Assembly (NCBI GenBank): GCA_018267705.1
Contig: JAFDXX010000017.1
Location: 124,001 to 188,000, forward strand
From: Bacteroidota bacterium
GTDB lineage: Bacteria; Bacteroidota; Bacteroidia; Chitinophagales; Chitinophagaceae
DNA: 64,000 nucleotides
Reading direction: 5' to 3'
Positions within the stretch are counted from its first letter, which is position 1, and each line of letters starts with the position of its first letter. Shown here piece by piece: positions 42,172-52,674 of this stretch. The notes under the pieces are model-generated. The model ran no database searches. It saw nothing but the letters and a program-made list of their open reading frames with translations, and had not been told where the DNA came from. Both the position numbers and the translations under genes were made by a program.

Positions 42172-45100
42172 TTATTTTTCAGCTACTTTAATTTTTATGG
42201 CTTGGCTGTGACTACTAAATTCGGGTGCATACATACATTGAATTGTTGCAATGCCTGTTGTAAATGTGCCGCTATGTGTTACAAATAATGGATATTCAAA
42301 AATGTATGTGCCTTTTTGCATGTTATTTATGAAAAAGTTTGTTGATGCATCTTTAGTAGATTCATAATAACCTAAACCATCTTGCCATTTGTAATTGCTT
42401 AAAGTATTGATAGGCTCTGTGCAACTTGCACGTAAATCTTTTAAATGTAAATACTCCATTGCTCTATCTGTTTTTAATTCAATTCTTACCATTAATTTAT
42501 CACCAATTTTTAATTCATCATTATCATTTATGGGTATTAAAGTTTTTCCTTCGGCAGTATTTTTTTCAATAAATAATTTTTTTGTTAATGAAAGAGGAGA
42601 GGCAGAAGCAGTAATATTATTTATATCTTCAAAGTATTGCCAATAAATTGCACCGTAAGATGGTGTATTGTTTGTAGAAGAAGAAACGGCAACTTGTATA
42701 TTAGCCATTTCATTTTTTATTTTATCACCGTTTATTTTCTTTTTCACGTAACTTATTTCTTCTTCAATATTTTGTTGCGATGTGGTAATTGTTTGATTGC
42801 CTAATTGTATTTTTATGTTCTCATTATTGTTAAATATATTTCCTCTTAATAAAGCAAAACATGCATCGGCAGTGGCTTTGGTTGTTTTCCAATTATTGGT
42901 TTGTTTGTTTTTTATTAGCCACGTGGTTATGAATGGAATATCTGTTTTATTGAATGTTGATGGTAATTTTTGCTTACTTAATTCGTAACACAAATTAATC
43001 ATTAAGGCTTCTTGTTCAACAGGAGATTGATACCAATAATATCCATTTGAAAAATCTTTCCAATACATGGCACTATCTGCATCATACACTGCATTTTCTT
43101 TTATTGATGGAATAATATTGTTGATGACAAATTTTGCATCATCTTGTTTTAATAATGTTAAACTGATGATAGCACGTAAATAAGTAGATTGTGTTTTCCA
43201 ATATTTTTTTGTTTGTAAACTATAATATTTTTTTGCTGTTACATATTTTTCATCTTTATTATTAAAATAACTTAAAGCGTATAAAGCTTGTATTTGAATA
43301 GGAGAGAGGTGGTTATTGTTGAAATTATTTTTTGATTTTAATGTTTCATTATAATCTAATAACAATTGATTATTGCAATAACTAATTGCTTTGTTAGTTA
43401 AGTCTTCTAAATTTTTTTTGCTTGCTGAATCAATTGCACCAATACTTTGCAGTTTGCCAATGCCTGTAAGAATATATTGTGTAATATATCTATCATTGTT
43501 ACCACCTTTAAACCATGCAAAGCCACCATAAATACTTTGCATTTGTTTTAATTTTTCAATTGCAGTATTTATTTGCTTACTCATATTAAAGGCATTAAAC
43601 AATAGTGCAATATTCTTTCTTTGTTCATTTTCATTTTGTGCATTTAAAACCCAAGGTGTTTCTTGTAAAAGAATTTGCTTTAATTCTTCATTTTTAGAAA
43701 GATTACTTTGCAGAGCAGTACTATCTAAACGCCATTTTTCAAATACTTTTTTTATGCGTGGATGATTGTTTACAATATAAGCTGCTAAAGTGTTTGCGTA
43801 AAATTTATTAAAAGTTTGTTCGGCACATTCATAAGGATATTCCATTAAATAAGGAAGCGATTGTATTACATTCCAAATGGGATTTGCAGTATATTCAACA
43901 GTTAAACTTTCATTACTTAAAGTTTCGCTTTTATTGTTCAATAAATTATTGAATGAAAAAGATTTTGATTTTTCGGTTGCTTTTAAAAACAATGGTAATG
44001 TTTCAGTAACTAATATTCTGTTGCTTAAAACAGGTAAAGTATTTTCTTCTCCATCACTATAATTATTAGTGTTAGCAATAACTCGCCATGTTAATGGTTT
44101 ATTATAGTTAAACGGAATTTGTATTGGAAATTTTACGATAATATTTTGATTGGCTGCCACTGTAAAATATTGTACCGGAAAAATATTTTGAAACCAACCA
44201 TCAACAGGTGTATTGGTTGTTGCATTTATTAATTGCAAACTGCATTGCCCACTAAGTTCTGCATTACTTGTGTTACTTATTTTTACAGGTATTTCAATAT
44301 TGTCTCCTTCACGTAAAAATCTGGGTGCATTGGTTTGTACCATTAATATTTTTTGTGTGGTAATGGTTGCACTATTTCTACCAAATGCTAAATCTTTTGT
44401 ATGTGCAAAGCTTAACCATTTCCATTGTGTAAGAGCTTCGGGCATGGTGAAACTAAAATTGTAATTACCTAAACTGTCTGCATATAAAGCCGGAAAAAAG
44501 AATGCGGTTTCATTAAAATTTTTTCTTATTTGAGGTTGTTCTTCAGTATAATTTATAGTTATATTTTTCTTTCTTCTTCCATTAATAACAGTTTCGCCTG
44601 TTACTGAATCTGTTTCAATAATTGAAGTATATACTTTATCATAATCTTCTTCTTGTATGGCAGCAGTTATTACTCCATTATCTGCAACGTTAAATGCTTT
44701 ACGATGACTTTCCCTTTCTTTAACATTAACTACTTCATTTAAATTCTGATTGTTTGAGTTTATACCTGCAATACTTTCTTGTAAAGCCGGAGTGCTATAT
44801 GCCAGTGCTTTATTTTTTTGAGTGAAAATTGGTGTGTTTAAGAAAGAGAGATTCAACATTTTATCATAAATGATAGATGCAGAAGGGATACTAAAATATC
44901 TAAAATTTTGATAAGAAAAATTAGTAGAGAAATTGTTGGCATTATTAAATTGATTATTGTATTTATTCAAGTTCCAAATATTTGGAATTGCCCAATTATG
45001 ATTTCTAAACTGATCTAATGAAGCATCATACATAGTTGTTAATACTTCTGCTGCAACTTTATTTTTATTATTTCCTTTAACGGTAATGGTAAAAGTTTCT

Positions 45101-48100
45101 TTGTTGCCGGGCTCTGTTTTATTTCTGTAATTGCTGTATTCAATTTGTAATTCTTTATTGTTGTATGGAATGTTTATTTCAAACTGATTGTTATAAAAGC
45201 GATTGTGATAAATAAACATTTCATTAAAAGAAATATTACCTCTATCTGCTTCTGTGGCAGTATAATTAAATTGCTGTATTCCTTTAGTGCGTTGAATTAT
45301 ATTGAATGTGTTATTTGTTTTGTTATTTTGTTTTTGTTGAATAATAAATAATTTATTGGCATAAGTTCCGGTTAAAAAAGTTGCTATTTCATTCGGCTGT
45401 ATTGTGTTATTAATGGTGTAGTTGAAATTAATTTGTGGATATGCTAATTTATTTTTGGAAAAGAGCATGATGTATTTTTCGTCTTTTATTTCATTACCAT
45501 ATTTATCTGTTGTTGTAGCAATTATTTTATAATAACCATTATTTAGTTGAGACGCATCTATAGAAAAGACTGAGTTGTTGGCAGTATTTAATAAACCGGT
45601 TATTGTTAATTGTTTTATTGCCCAGGTTTTATAATTACTTTCATTCGCGTATTCATCTTCCGGAAAATATTGTAAATAGGTTTGCTTATCAAACACATAA
45701 GTATCCGGAATTGACCAAAGCCTTTTTCTGATGAGTCTTTCAGGTGTTTGTAAAGAATAAATTTTTATAGTAACAATTGCAGCTTCAGTTTCATTACTTA
45801 AATTTTTTGTAGTAATTAAAATGTTTTTTAAGCTATCAGTTTCTGTAATAGTTGGACAATTTATGTTTAATAGTAAAGCTTTATAACCAACTGTAAGCGT
45901 AGTTTGTTTGCTTCTTGTTTCACCATTAATATCTGTTATATCTGCGGTAATTAGAAAATCAAATAAAGGGTCGGTTGCTTTATTAATTTTATCGTCTGCT
46001 AATGTTTTAAAAGATATTTCAAATTTCCCTGAAGCATCTGTTACAGTTTCTCCGAAACTAATTTCTTGTGCATTGTTACCAAACATTTTTTCATTGTTTC
46101 TTGCCCAATCATAAATAAATCTATTCTTTCTAATAATAGTATATTTTACTTTGGCATTACTTGCAACTGTTCCGCTGTATGTTTTTGCATATCCTGTTAT
46201 AGTTACCAAATCATTTAATTGATAATTATTTTTTGTGTTTTCAAAATCAATATAAAAAGTTGGACGTTTATATTCTTCAACACTAAATTCTTGCTTGCTT
46301 TGAATTTTTAAATTATTAGTTTCTATACTAAAATAACCCGTAAGAACATTGGTGGGAATAATAAATTTACCGCTAATAGAACCGTATTCGTTTAATTTAC
46401 ATTTAATAGAATCAATTGCTTTTCTATTTACATCGTACAGTTTAATTTGTATAGAATCTGAAATAGTAAATAATTTACTTTGTAATGTTTTGTATTCTTT
46501 TGTTATAGCAATTCCTTTAAAATAAAGGGTTTGGCCGGGACGATAAATGCTTCTATCTGTGAAGAAAAAAAGTTTTGTATTGTTTATTTCAAAATCTTTT
46601 TCCAGTTTTTTTGAACTATCTTTTGTATTATCATTAGTTAAAAAATAAGAATCGTATATGTAATTAAATTCTTTAATATGTAATGAGTCGTTTTTTGTAG
46701 TAAAAGCAAATTCGTAATTATTATTCTTTTCTTTTAATGGAAAGAATCCGTTGCTATTTGTTTGTTGTGTTGCTAATAAAATTCTTTCATTTACTCTTTT
46801 ATTGCTATTCCATTTGTTAATCCATATATCTGCCTTAACGTTGGGTAAAGGTTCGCCGGTTGTTCTGTTTAATACAAAAATAGTATGACCGTTAGTTGCA
46901 TAACTGATATTTGATATGTATAAAATTTGTTTGGTTAATTTGTCGGTAGAATCGTTAAAGTTTTTGCTGCTGCTTGTTAATAAAATATATTCTCCCACAG
47001 GTAGTCCATCAATTTTTATTTCTGTTGAATGTGGCTGATAATCATTGGTTACAGGAAGTTTTTGTGAGAAGGATTGGATAGATTTTTTTTGAACTAAATC
47101 ACTAAAACTAAGCTGGTATATATTGTTATTGTTTGAGGTTGATGGAATGATTTTAACAAACAAACTATCAATATTAGTAAAATTTATCAATGCTCTAAAA
47201 GGTAGGTTAGGTATATTTACTTTTTCGGTTGTTACACTAAGTTGTTTGCTTAATATTTCTGATTTTAAGTTTAATAAATTATTTACACCTTCATTGTTTT
47301 TTAATGTGTATTGTAATAAACCATTATTAATAATTGATATTGCTTTTACTAAACAGTATCTGTTAGTTGTATCTCCGTAAGGTTCGTAATAGCGACCTTT
47401 ATTGTTGTAATAACTTGCCAATAAATAATAAGCTAGTGTAGTTCTATTGGTTGTTAAATAGCTTTGTATAATATTTTGTAAGGCAGCAACATAAGCATCA
47501 TCTTTATTATCATTTACTAAATTGCTGTTTACCCATTCTATTCTTTCTAAATCAACATCAACCAATGCATTTTTATTTTCATCATTTAAATGCAAGGCAA
47601 TTAATTGCTGAAATAATTGTAATGATAATAATAAATGGGAGGTACTGTCTGCATGTGTAAATGATTCTTTAATAAATTGTTGGGCAGGTAATAACGCTTT
47701 AATATTTTTCAGCTCAAAAGTATAAGTTGGTTTTGTAATATAATAGTTGCCTGTTTTAAAATAATCTAGTGCTGCATGTGCTAATACATCAAATAAAGTT
47801 GGGCGTAAAAAACTGGCATTGCCTCGTATAATAATAGCACTAAAATTATTTAAAGGAACTTTTTTTAATACTTCAATATTTTCTATACTTTTTTTGAAAT
47901 GATAATTGATGGCTGTATTAAAGTCATTGGTGTTCCAAGTTTCAATATCATTTTTTTTATAATTATTAGTGTTGCTTCTGTTATAAATACGCCAACTATT
48001 TTGTTTAAAATATTGATTGTATTGTTGTGCTAATAAAGAATGTAAAATTGATTGAACGGTTTTGTTATTTGTTTTTTCAATTTCAGTTTTTAAAACGGTT

Positions 48101-48366
48101 ATGTTGTTGTTGGGTTTATTGGTACTAACTTTTTCTTCTAAAGCTAGTTTGTATATGAGTGATTTTATTTGTTGCGAATAGTTGTTTTGTTTTTGAGCAA
48201 GTGTATACACTTTCATTACTTTTTCTAGAGCGGTTTTTGGTAAATCTTTTTTTATAATAAGCGTATCAATTTCATTCCATTGCTTTGTGTAATTAATATC
48301 AGTTTGTTGGCTAAAAACATGAATGTTTAGTAAAAGAAAAATAACAAGGCTAATCTTTTTTATCAT
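42172..48366 (-). CDS. Alpha-2-macroglobulin family protein, thioester type
   Basis: A 2064-residue exported protein with a signal peptide (MIKKISLVIFLLLNIHVFSQ). N-terminal MG-type beta domains include FFTDRSIYRPGQTLYFKGI (MG2-type, about residue 600). ALYADSLGNYNFSFTMPEA and LTQWKWLSFAHTKDLAFGR mark the alpha-2-macroglobulin core, and APRFLREGDNIEIPVKISN the following domain. The thioester site reads YPYECAEQTF with Cys1514 (CAEQ; CGEQ or CLEQ in the classic cases), followed by the alpha-helical toroid with YGGFAWFKGG. Such proteins trap attacking proteases in the periplasm. No pbpC gene is adjacent; a FAD oxidoreductase follows. The unusually long Asn/Lys/Thr-rich N-terminus is not assigned. 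Confidence 0.93.
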   Translation of the reverse strand: MIKKISLVIFLLLNIHVFSQQTDINYTKQWNEIDTLIIKKDLPKTALEKVMKVYTLAQKQNNYSQQIKSLIYKLALEEKVSTNKPNNNITVLKTEIEKTNNKTVQSILHSLLAQQYNQYFKQNSWRIYNRSNTNNYKKNDIETWNTNDFNTAINYHFKKSIENIEVLKKVPLNNFSAIIIRGNASFLRPTLFDVLAHAALDYFKTGNYYITKPTYTFELKNIKALLPAQQFIKESFTHADSTSHLLLSLQLFQQLIALHLNDENKNALVDVDLERIEWVNSNLVNDNKDDAYVAALQNIIQSYLTTNRTTLAYYLLASYYNNKGRYYEPYGDTTNRYCLVKAISIINNGLLQYTLKNNEGVNNLLNLKSEILSKQLSVTTEKVNIPNLPFRALINFTNIDSLFVKIIPSTSNNNNIYQLSFSDLVQKKSIQSFSQKLPVTNDYQPHSTEIKIDGLPVGEYILLTSSSKNFNDSTDKLTKQILYISNISYATNGHTIFVLNRTTGEPLPNVKADIWINKWNSNKRVNERILLATQQTNSNGFFPLKEKNNNYEFAFTTKNDSLHIKEFNYIYDSYFLTNDNTKDSSKKLEKDFEINNTKLFFFTDRSIYRPGQTLYFKGIAITKEYKTLQSKLFTISDSIQIKLYDVNRKAIDSIKCKLNEYGSISGKFIIPTNVLTGYFSIETNNLKIQSKQEFSVEEYKRPTFYIDFENTKNNYQLNDLVTITGYAKTYSGTVASNAKVKYTIIRKNRFIYDWARNNEKMFGNNAQEISFGETVTDASGKFEISFKTLADDKINKATDPLFDFLITADITDINGETRSKQTTLTVGYKALLLNINCPTITETDSLKNILITTKNLSNETEAAIVTIKIYSLQTPERLIRKRLWSIPDTYVFDKQTYLQYFPEDEYANESNYKTWAIKQLTITGLLNTANNSVFSIDASQLNNGYYKIIATTTDKYGNEIKDEKYIMLFSKNKLAYPQINFNYTINNTIQPNEIATFLTGTYANKLFIIQQKQNNKTNNTFNIIQRTKGIQQFNYTATEADRGNISFNEMFIYHNRFYNNQFEINIPYNNKELQIEYSNYRNKTEPGNKETFTITVKGNNKNKVAAEVLTTMYDASLDQFRNHNWAIPNIWNLNKYNNQFNNANNFSTNFSYQNFRYFSIPSASIIYDKMLNLSFLNTPIFTQKNKALAYSTPALQESIAGINSNNQNLNEVVNVKERESHRKAFNVADNGVITAAIQEEDYDKVYTSIIETDSVTGETVINGRRKKNITINYTEEQPQIRKNFNETAFFFPALYADSLGNYNFSFTMPEALTQWKWLSFAHTKDLAFGRNSATITTQKILMVQTNAPRFLREGDNIEIPVKISNTSNAELSGQCSLQLINATTNTPVDGWFQNIFPVQYFTVAANQNIIVKFPIQIPFNYNKPLTWRVIANTNNYSDGEENTLPVLSNRILVTETLPLFLKATEKSKSFSFNNLLNNKSETLSNESLTVEYTANPIWNVIQSLPYLMEYPYECAEQTFNKFYANTLAAYIVNNHPRIKKVFEKWRLDSTALQSNLSKNEELKQILLQETPWVLNAQNENEQRKNIALLFNAFNMSKQINTAIEKLKQMQSIYGGFAWFKGGNNDRYITQYILTGIGKLQSIGAIDSASKKNLEDLTNKAISYCNNQLLLDYNETLKSKNNFNNNHLSPIQIQALYALSYFNNKDEKYVTAKKYYSLQTKKYWKTQSTYLRAIISLTLLKQDDAKFVINNIIPSIKENAVYDADSAMYWKDFSNGYYWYQSPVEQEALMINLCYELSKQKLPSTFNKTDIPFITTWLIKNKQTNNWKTTKATADACFALLRGNIFNNNENIKIQLGNQTITTSQQNIEEEISYVKKKINGDKIKNEMANIQVAVSSSTNNTPSYGAIYWQYFEDINNITASASPLSLTKKLFIEKNTAEGKTLIPINDNDELKIGDKLMVRIELKTDRAMEYLHLKDLRASCTEPINTLSNYKWQDGLGYYESTKDASTNFFINNMQKGTYIFEYPLFVTHSGTFTTGIATIQCMYAPEFSSHSQAIKIKVAEK

Positions 48367-48442
48367 ATAACAAATTTCGGGAGGTAAAGTAAACTAATTG
48401 AAAAGTAGATGTAATGAGCTTGTTAAATTCACAAAATAAAAA

Positions 48443-48469
48443 AGGCCAGCAGCAGAATGCTACGGGCCT
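48443..48469 (-). terminator. Terminator upstream of the alpha-2-macroglobulin gene
   Basis: The minus strand reads AGGCC, loop, AGCA, TTC, TGCT, loop, GGCCTTTTTTATTTT: two stacked stems then a T-run. It lies 77 bases before the start codon of the gene at 48366 and after the sucD terminator, so it could end a short RNA or act as an attenuator. Confidence 0.7.
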
Positions 48470-48557
48470 ACCCCCTGTGAAAACAAAATTTCCGAGTGCA
48501 ATATGAAGCGTTAATTGTGTTTAAACAATACTCCTTTTGTAGTATTTTTTAAATGAT

Positions 48558-48583
48558 AATGCCCCGAAAATTTTCGAGGCATT
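48558..48583 (-). terminator. Hairpin downstream of sucD
   Basis: AATGCC-C-CGAAAATTTTCG-A-GGCATT is a 26-base near-perfect palindrome (one C/A mismatch on each side) 23 bases after the sucD stop codon. The continuation is weakly T-rich. Confidence 0.55.
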
Positions 48584-48605
48584 GTGTATAGTTTTAATTT
48601 TTCAA

Positions 48606-49478
48606 TTATTTTTTTAATGCTTCAGCCATTGTTTTACCAATATCTGCGGGGCTTGCAACTACATGTATGCCGCATTCACTCATAATTTTCATTTTGGCTG
48701 CTGCGGTATCATCTGCTCCGCCAATAATAGCACCTGCATGTCCCATTCTTCTTCCCGGAGGAGCTGTTTGTCCGGCAATAAAACCTACAACAGGTTTGGT
48801 AGCATTATTTTTAATCCAACGTGCAGCATCGGCTTCCATACTTCCACCAATTTCTCCAATCATAATAATACCATCGGTTTCAGGGTCTGCCATTAATAAT
48901 TTAACTGCTTCAACAGTTGGTGTTCCTATTATCGGATCTCCTCCTATACCAATAGCAGTACTAACACCTAAACCCGCTTTTACTGCTTGATCGGCAGCTT
49001 CGTAAGTTAATGTTCCACTTTTACTTACAATACCAATTCTTCCTTTCTTAAAAATAAACCCGGGCATAATACCCACTTTAGCTTCTTCTGCAGTAATTAC
49101 ACCTGGGCAATTGGGCCCAATTAATCTTGTATTTTTCCCTTGTAAATAATTTTTTACTTTAACCATATCTTGTACAGGAATACCTTCTGTAATACACACT
49201 ACTAAAGCAATACCTGCTTCGGCAGCTTCCATAATTGCATCGGCGGCAAATGCCGGCGGAACAAATATGATACTAACATTTGCACCGGTTGTTTTTACAG
49301 CATCAGCAACGGTATTAAATACTGGTTTATCAAGATGTGTTGTACCTCCTTTATTAGGAGTTACGCCACCTACAACATTGGTGCCGTATTCAATCATTTG
49401 TGTTGCATGAAAAGTACCTTCTGTTCCGGTAAAACCTTGAACAATTATTTTGGAATCTTTATTCACTAAAACTGACAT
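48606..49478 (-). CDS. sucD: Succinyl-CoA synthetase alpha subunit
   Basis: The alpha subunit binds CoA and carries the phosphohistidine of the enzyme that makes ATP or GTP from succinyl-CoA in the TCA cycle. At 290 residues it is normal. The N-terminal CoA-binding domain has [20 protein letters not shown] and [23 protein letters not shown] is followed by the ligase domain [16 protein letters not shown], and the active-site histidine lies in [12 protein letters not shown]. The partner gene sucC is not adjacent. It has a hairpin after its stop and is divergent from gap. Confidence 0.97.
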   Translation of the reverse strand: MSVLVNKDSKIIVQGFTGTEGTFHATQMIEYGTNVVGGVTPNKGGTTHLDKPVFNTVADAVKTTGANVSIIFVPPAFAADAIMEAAEAGIALVVCITEGIPVQDMVKVKNYLQGKNTRLIGPNCPGVITAEEAKVGIMPGFIFKKGRIGIVSKSGTLTYEAADQAVKAGLGVSTAIGIGGDPIIGTPTVEAVKLLMADPETDGIIMIGEIGGSMEADAARWIKNNATKPVVGFIAGQTAPPGRRMGHAGAIIGGADDTAAAKMKIMSECGIHVVASPADIGKTMAEALKK

Positions 49479-49633
49479 GGTAATTAAATTGGTTTTAAGA
49501 GCCGCAAAAATAAGCGAAACACAATAACAATGGTTGTAATAATAAAGTTTATGTAAATGGCATCTGTTTATTTATTATATTATTGTAATTTCGCCACGCA
49601 AAAATTTTTTATTAATTTAATACTTATAAAAAA

Positions 49634-50647
49634 ATGAGTACTGTAAAAGTTGCTATTAATGGTTTTGGAAGAATTGGCCGTTTAGTTTTTCGCCAAATTT
49701 ATAACATGAAAGGAATAGATGTGGTGGCTATTAATGATTTAACATCACCTAAAACACTTGCTCATTTATTAAAATATGATAGTGCTCAGGGAAGATTTAA
49801 TGAAACAGTTACTGCAACCGAAAATTCAATTTTAGTGAATGGTCATGAAGTAAAAATTTATGCTCAAAAAGATCCCTCTCAAATACCTTGGGGTACACAT
49901 GATGTTGATGTGGTAATTGAAAGCACAGGCTTTTTTACCGATAAAGCTAAAGCAGAAGCTCATATTACAGCAGGTGCTAAAAGAGTTATCATTTCAGCTC
50001 CAGGAACAGGCGATTTAAAAACTGTTGTATATAATGTAAACCACTCTATTTTAGATGGAACTGAAACTATAATTAGTTGTGCAAGTTGTACTACCAATTG
50101 TTTGGCTCCTATGGCAAAAGTTTTAAGTGATAATTATGGAATTTTAGCCGGAAGTATGACAACCATTCACGCTTACACAAACGATCAAAATACTTTAGAT
50201 GCACCACATGCTAAAGGAGATTTACGCCGTGCAAGAGCAGCAGCTCAAAATATTGTTCCAAATAGTACAGGCGCTGCAAAAGCAATTGGTTTAGTATTAC
50301 CTGAATTAAAAGGAAAACTAGATGGTGGTGCACAACGCGTACCTACCATTACTGGTTCTTTAACTGAATTAGTTTCTGTTTTAGGAAAAAAAGTAACTGC
50401 CGAAGAAGTAAATGCAGCCATGAAAGCAGCAGCTAACGAAAGCTTTGGTTATAATGAAGATGAAATTGTAAGTACCGATATTATTGGTATGCATTTCGGT
50501 TCTTTGTTTGATGCTACACAAACTAAAGTTATTACAAATGGCGATACACAAATTGTAAAAACAGTAAGTTGGTACGATAATGAAATGAGTTATGTAAGTC
50601 AACTAGTTCGTACAGTAAAACATTTTGCTGGTTTAATAAGCAAATAA
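49634..50647 (+). CDS. gap: Glyceraldehyde-3-phosphate dehydrogenase
   Basis: GapA-type enzyme of glycolysis, 337 residues. The NAD domain begins [18 protein letters not shown]. The catalytic domain has [12 protein letters not shown] with the nucleophile Cys152 and the general base in [10 protein letters not shown]. The substrate-binding loop [20 protein letters not shown] and the C-terminal [13 protein letters not shown] are intact. An imperfect -7-like element, TAATTTCG (49586-49593), lies 40 bases upstream. It is followed by a strong terminator and then pgk. Confidence 0.98.
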   Translation: MSTVKVAINGFGRIGRLVFRQIYNMKGIDVVAINDLTSPKTLAHLLKYDSAQGRFNETVTATENSILVNGHEVKIYAQKDPSQIPWGTHDVDVVIESTGFFTDKAKAEAHITAGAKRVIISAPGTGDLKTVVYNVNHSILDGTETIISCASCTTNCLAPMAKVLSDNYGILAGSMTTIHAYTNDQNTLDAPHAKGDLRRARAAAQNIVPNSTGAAKAIGLVLPELKGKLDGGAQRVPTITGSLTELVSVLGKKVTAEEVNAAMKAAANESFGYNEDEIVSTDIIGMHFGSLFDATQTKVITNGDTQIVKTVSWYDNEMSYVSQLVRTVKHFAGLISK

Positions 50648-50665
50648 AAATTATATCTATACATT

Positions 50666-50690
50666 GCCGGACATAGTTCCGGCTTTTTTT
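50666..50690 (+). terminator. Terminator between gap and pgk
   Basis: GCCGGA (50666-50671) pairs with TCCGGC (50678-50683), loop CATAGT, directly followed by seven T. It lies in the 59-base gap, so pgk is either read through or has a promoter within it. Confidence 0.85.
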
Positions 50691-50706
50691 ATTTTAAACA
50701 ACATTT

Positions 50707-51903
50707 ATGAGTAAATTTTCTAATCACAACTTTGCAAATCAAAAAGCATTAATTCGTGTAGATTTTAATGTGCCTTTAGATAAATCAACTTTTGCAATTA
50801 CCGATGACACCCGCATACGTGCAGCGTTACCAACTATTCAAAAAATTTTAAATGATGGTGGTAGCGTTATTTTAATGAGCCATTTGGGTCGCCCCAAAGA
50901 TGGACAGGAAGACAAATATTCATTAAAACATATTCTTGCACATTTAAGCAACTTATTAAATGTAAAAGTAAAATTTGCGGATGATTGTATTGGTGTATCG
51001 GCAACAGAATTAGCAGCATCATTAAAAGCAGGTGAAGTGTTATTATTAGAAAATCTTCGTTTCTACAAAGAAGAAGAAAAAGGAGATGAAGCATTTGCAG
51101 AAAAACTCTCTAAGTTAGGAGATGTTTGGGTAAACGATGCATTTGGTACAGCACATAGAGCACATGCATCAACCGCAGTAATTGCAAAATTCTTCCCCAA
51201 AGAAAAAAGATTTTTTGGCTTATTAATGGAAGGAGAAGTAAATGCTGCCGAAAAAGTATTGCATAATAGCGAAAAACCATTTGTTGCAATTATTGGCGGA
51301 GCAAAGGTTTCAGACAAAATATTAATTATTGAAAATTTATTAGAACGTGCAACCGATATTATCATTGGTGGTGGCATGGCTTATACTTTTATGAAAGCAC
51401 AAGGAGGGCAAATTGGTAAAAGTTTATGTGAAGATGAAAGGTTACAAACTGCTTTAGAAATTTTAAATAAAGCTGCTGCAAAAAATGTAAATATACATTT
51501 ACCGAGCGATAGTGTTATTGCAGATAATTTTAGTAACGAAGCTAATGTATCAATAGCTCCTTCAAACAATATACCCGATGGTTGGATGGGGTTAGATATT
51601 GCAGAAAATGCACAACAACAATTTGCTAATGTTATAAAAAAATCAAAAACCATTTTATGGAATGGACCAATGGGAGTGTTTGAAATGAGCAAATTTCAAC
51701 ATGGTACAAAAGCCATTGCCATTGCTATTGCAGAAGCTACAAAAAACGGAGCATTTAGTTTAGTAGGTGGTGGTGATAGTGTTGCAGCCGTTAATCAATT
51801 TGGGTTTACTAATAAAGTAAGTTATGTAAGTACAGGCGGCGGTGCAATGTTAGAATATTTTGAAGGAAAAATTTTGCCCGGCATTGCTGCGGTAAATGAA
51901 TAA
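50707..51903 (+). CDS. pgk: Phosphoglycerate kinase
   Basis: Transfers the 1,3-bisphosphoglycerate acyl phosphate to ADP. A 398-residue, full-length enzyme. N-terminal substrate domain: [13 protein letters not shown] and [12 protein letters not shown], then HLGRP in a basic patch. The hinge is [13 protein letters not shown], and the nucleotide domain carries [22 protein letters not shown] and [12 protein letters not shown]. It is the next gene after gap, as in many Bacteroidota, but the strong terminator between them suggests partial uncoupling. Confidence 0.98.
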   Translation: MSKFSNHNFANQKALIRVDFNVPLDKSTFAITDDTRIRAALPTIQKILNDGGSVILMSHLGRPKDGQEDKYSLKHILAHLSNLLNVKVKFADDCIGVSATELAASLKAGEVLLLENLRFYKEEEKGDEAFAEKLSKLGDVWVNDAFGTAHRAHASTAVIAKFFPKEKRFFGLLMEGEVNAAEKVLHNSEKPFVAIIGGAKVSDKILIIENLLERATDIIIGGGMAYTFMKAQGGQIGKSLCEDERLQTALEILNKAAAKNVNIHLPSDSVIADNFSNEANVSIAPSNNIPDGWMGLDIAENAQQQFANVIKKSKTILWNGPMGVFEMSKFQHGTKAIAIAIAEATKNGAFSLVGGGDSVAAVNQFGFTNKVSYVSTGGGAMLEYFEGKILPGIAAVNE

Positions 51904-51925
51904 TGTGTAATTAAAACAGTAATCA

Positions 51926-51960
51926 ATCCATCTTAAAAAATTAAGATGGATTTTGCTTTT
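51926..51960 (+). terminator. Terminator after pgk
   Basis: ATCCATCTTAA (51926-51936) and TTAAGATGGAT (51941-51951) form an 11-bp perfect stem with loop AAAA, then a T-rich run. Confidence 0.85.
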
Positions 51961-52077
51961 AATAAATACCACCTATCAACTTTGCAACATTGTGTATATT
52001 AAATTTATGCCTTTACGGCAGTATTTAAAAATTAGGTATTTCGTTTGCCGTATATTTATCCTAACAAATTTATTTAT

Positions 52078-52674
52078 ATGAGTACAAAAAATTTAACCCT
52101 TATTATTATTTTAGTTGCTGTTTTATTGTTAGCATTTGCCGGATGCAATGGTTATAATGGTTTGGTAAAAGGCGACCAAAATGTACAAACTGCATGGAGC
52201 AATGTTGAAACAAACTATCAACGCAGAACAGATTTATATAGCAGTATTGTAAAAACGATTGAAGGCTCTGCCAATTTTGAGAAATCAACTTTATCTGCCG
52301 TAGTAGCTGCAAGAGCAAGTGCTACGCAAGTTAAGGTTGATATTAATGATGCGGCAACTTTACAAAAATATCAGGCGGCACAAGGTCAATTGCAAAGTGC
52401 TTTTGGTAGATTGTTGGCAGTTGCAGAGAATTACCCCGATTTAAAAACAACAAAATCGTTCCAAGATTTTCAGGCTCAAATTGAAGGCACAGAAAATAGA
52501 ATTAATACTGCTCGCAGAGATTACAATACTGCGGTAAATTCTTACAATTTATCAGTAAGAACTTTCCCGAAAAATATTTTTGCAGGAATATTCAACTTTA
52601 AAGAGAAAGCATATTATAAAGCTGATGAAGGAGCAGAAAAAAATCCCGATATAAACTTTAATGGCATTAAATAA
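52078..52674 (+). CDS. lemA: LemA family lipoprotein-like protein
   Basis: 198 residues from ATG 52078 (MSTKNLTLIIILVAVLLLAF, then a cysteine in AGCNGYNG). The upstream in-frame ATG at 52045 would add 11 residues ahead of the anchor and is unlikely. The rest is the LemA helical bundle: NVQTAWSNVETNYQRRTDLY, EKSTLSAVVAARASATQV and ENRINTARRDYNTAVNSYN, ending in PDINF. LemA proteins are membrane-anchored and of unclear function, but commonly precede TPM genes as here. Its stop codon overlaps the next ATG (TAATG). Confidence 0.94.
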   Translation: MSTKNLTLIIILVAVLLLAFAGCNGYNGLVKGDQNVQTAWSNVETNYQRRTDLYSSIVKTIEGSANFEKSTLSAVVAARASATQVKVDINDAATLQKYQAAQGQLQSAFGRLLAVAENYPDLKTTKSFQDFQAQIEGTENRINTARRDYNTAVNSYNLSVRTFPKNIFAGIFNFKEKAYYKADEGAEKNPDINFNGIK

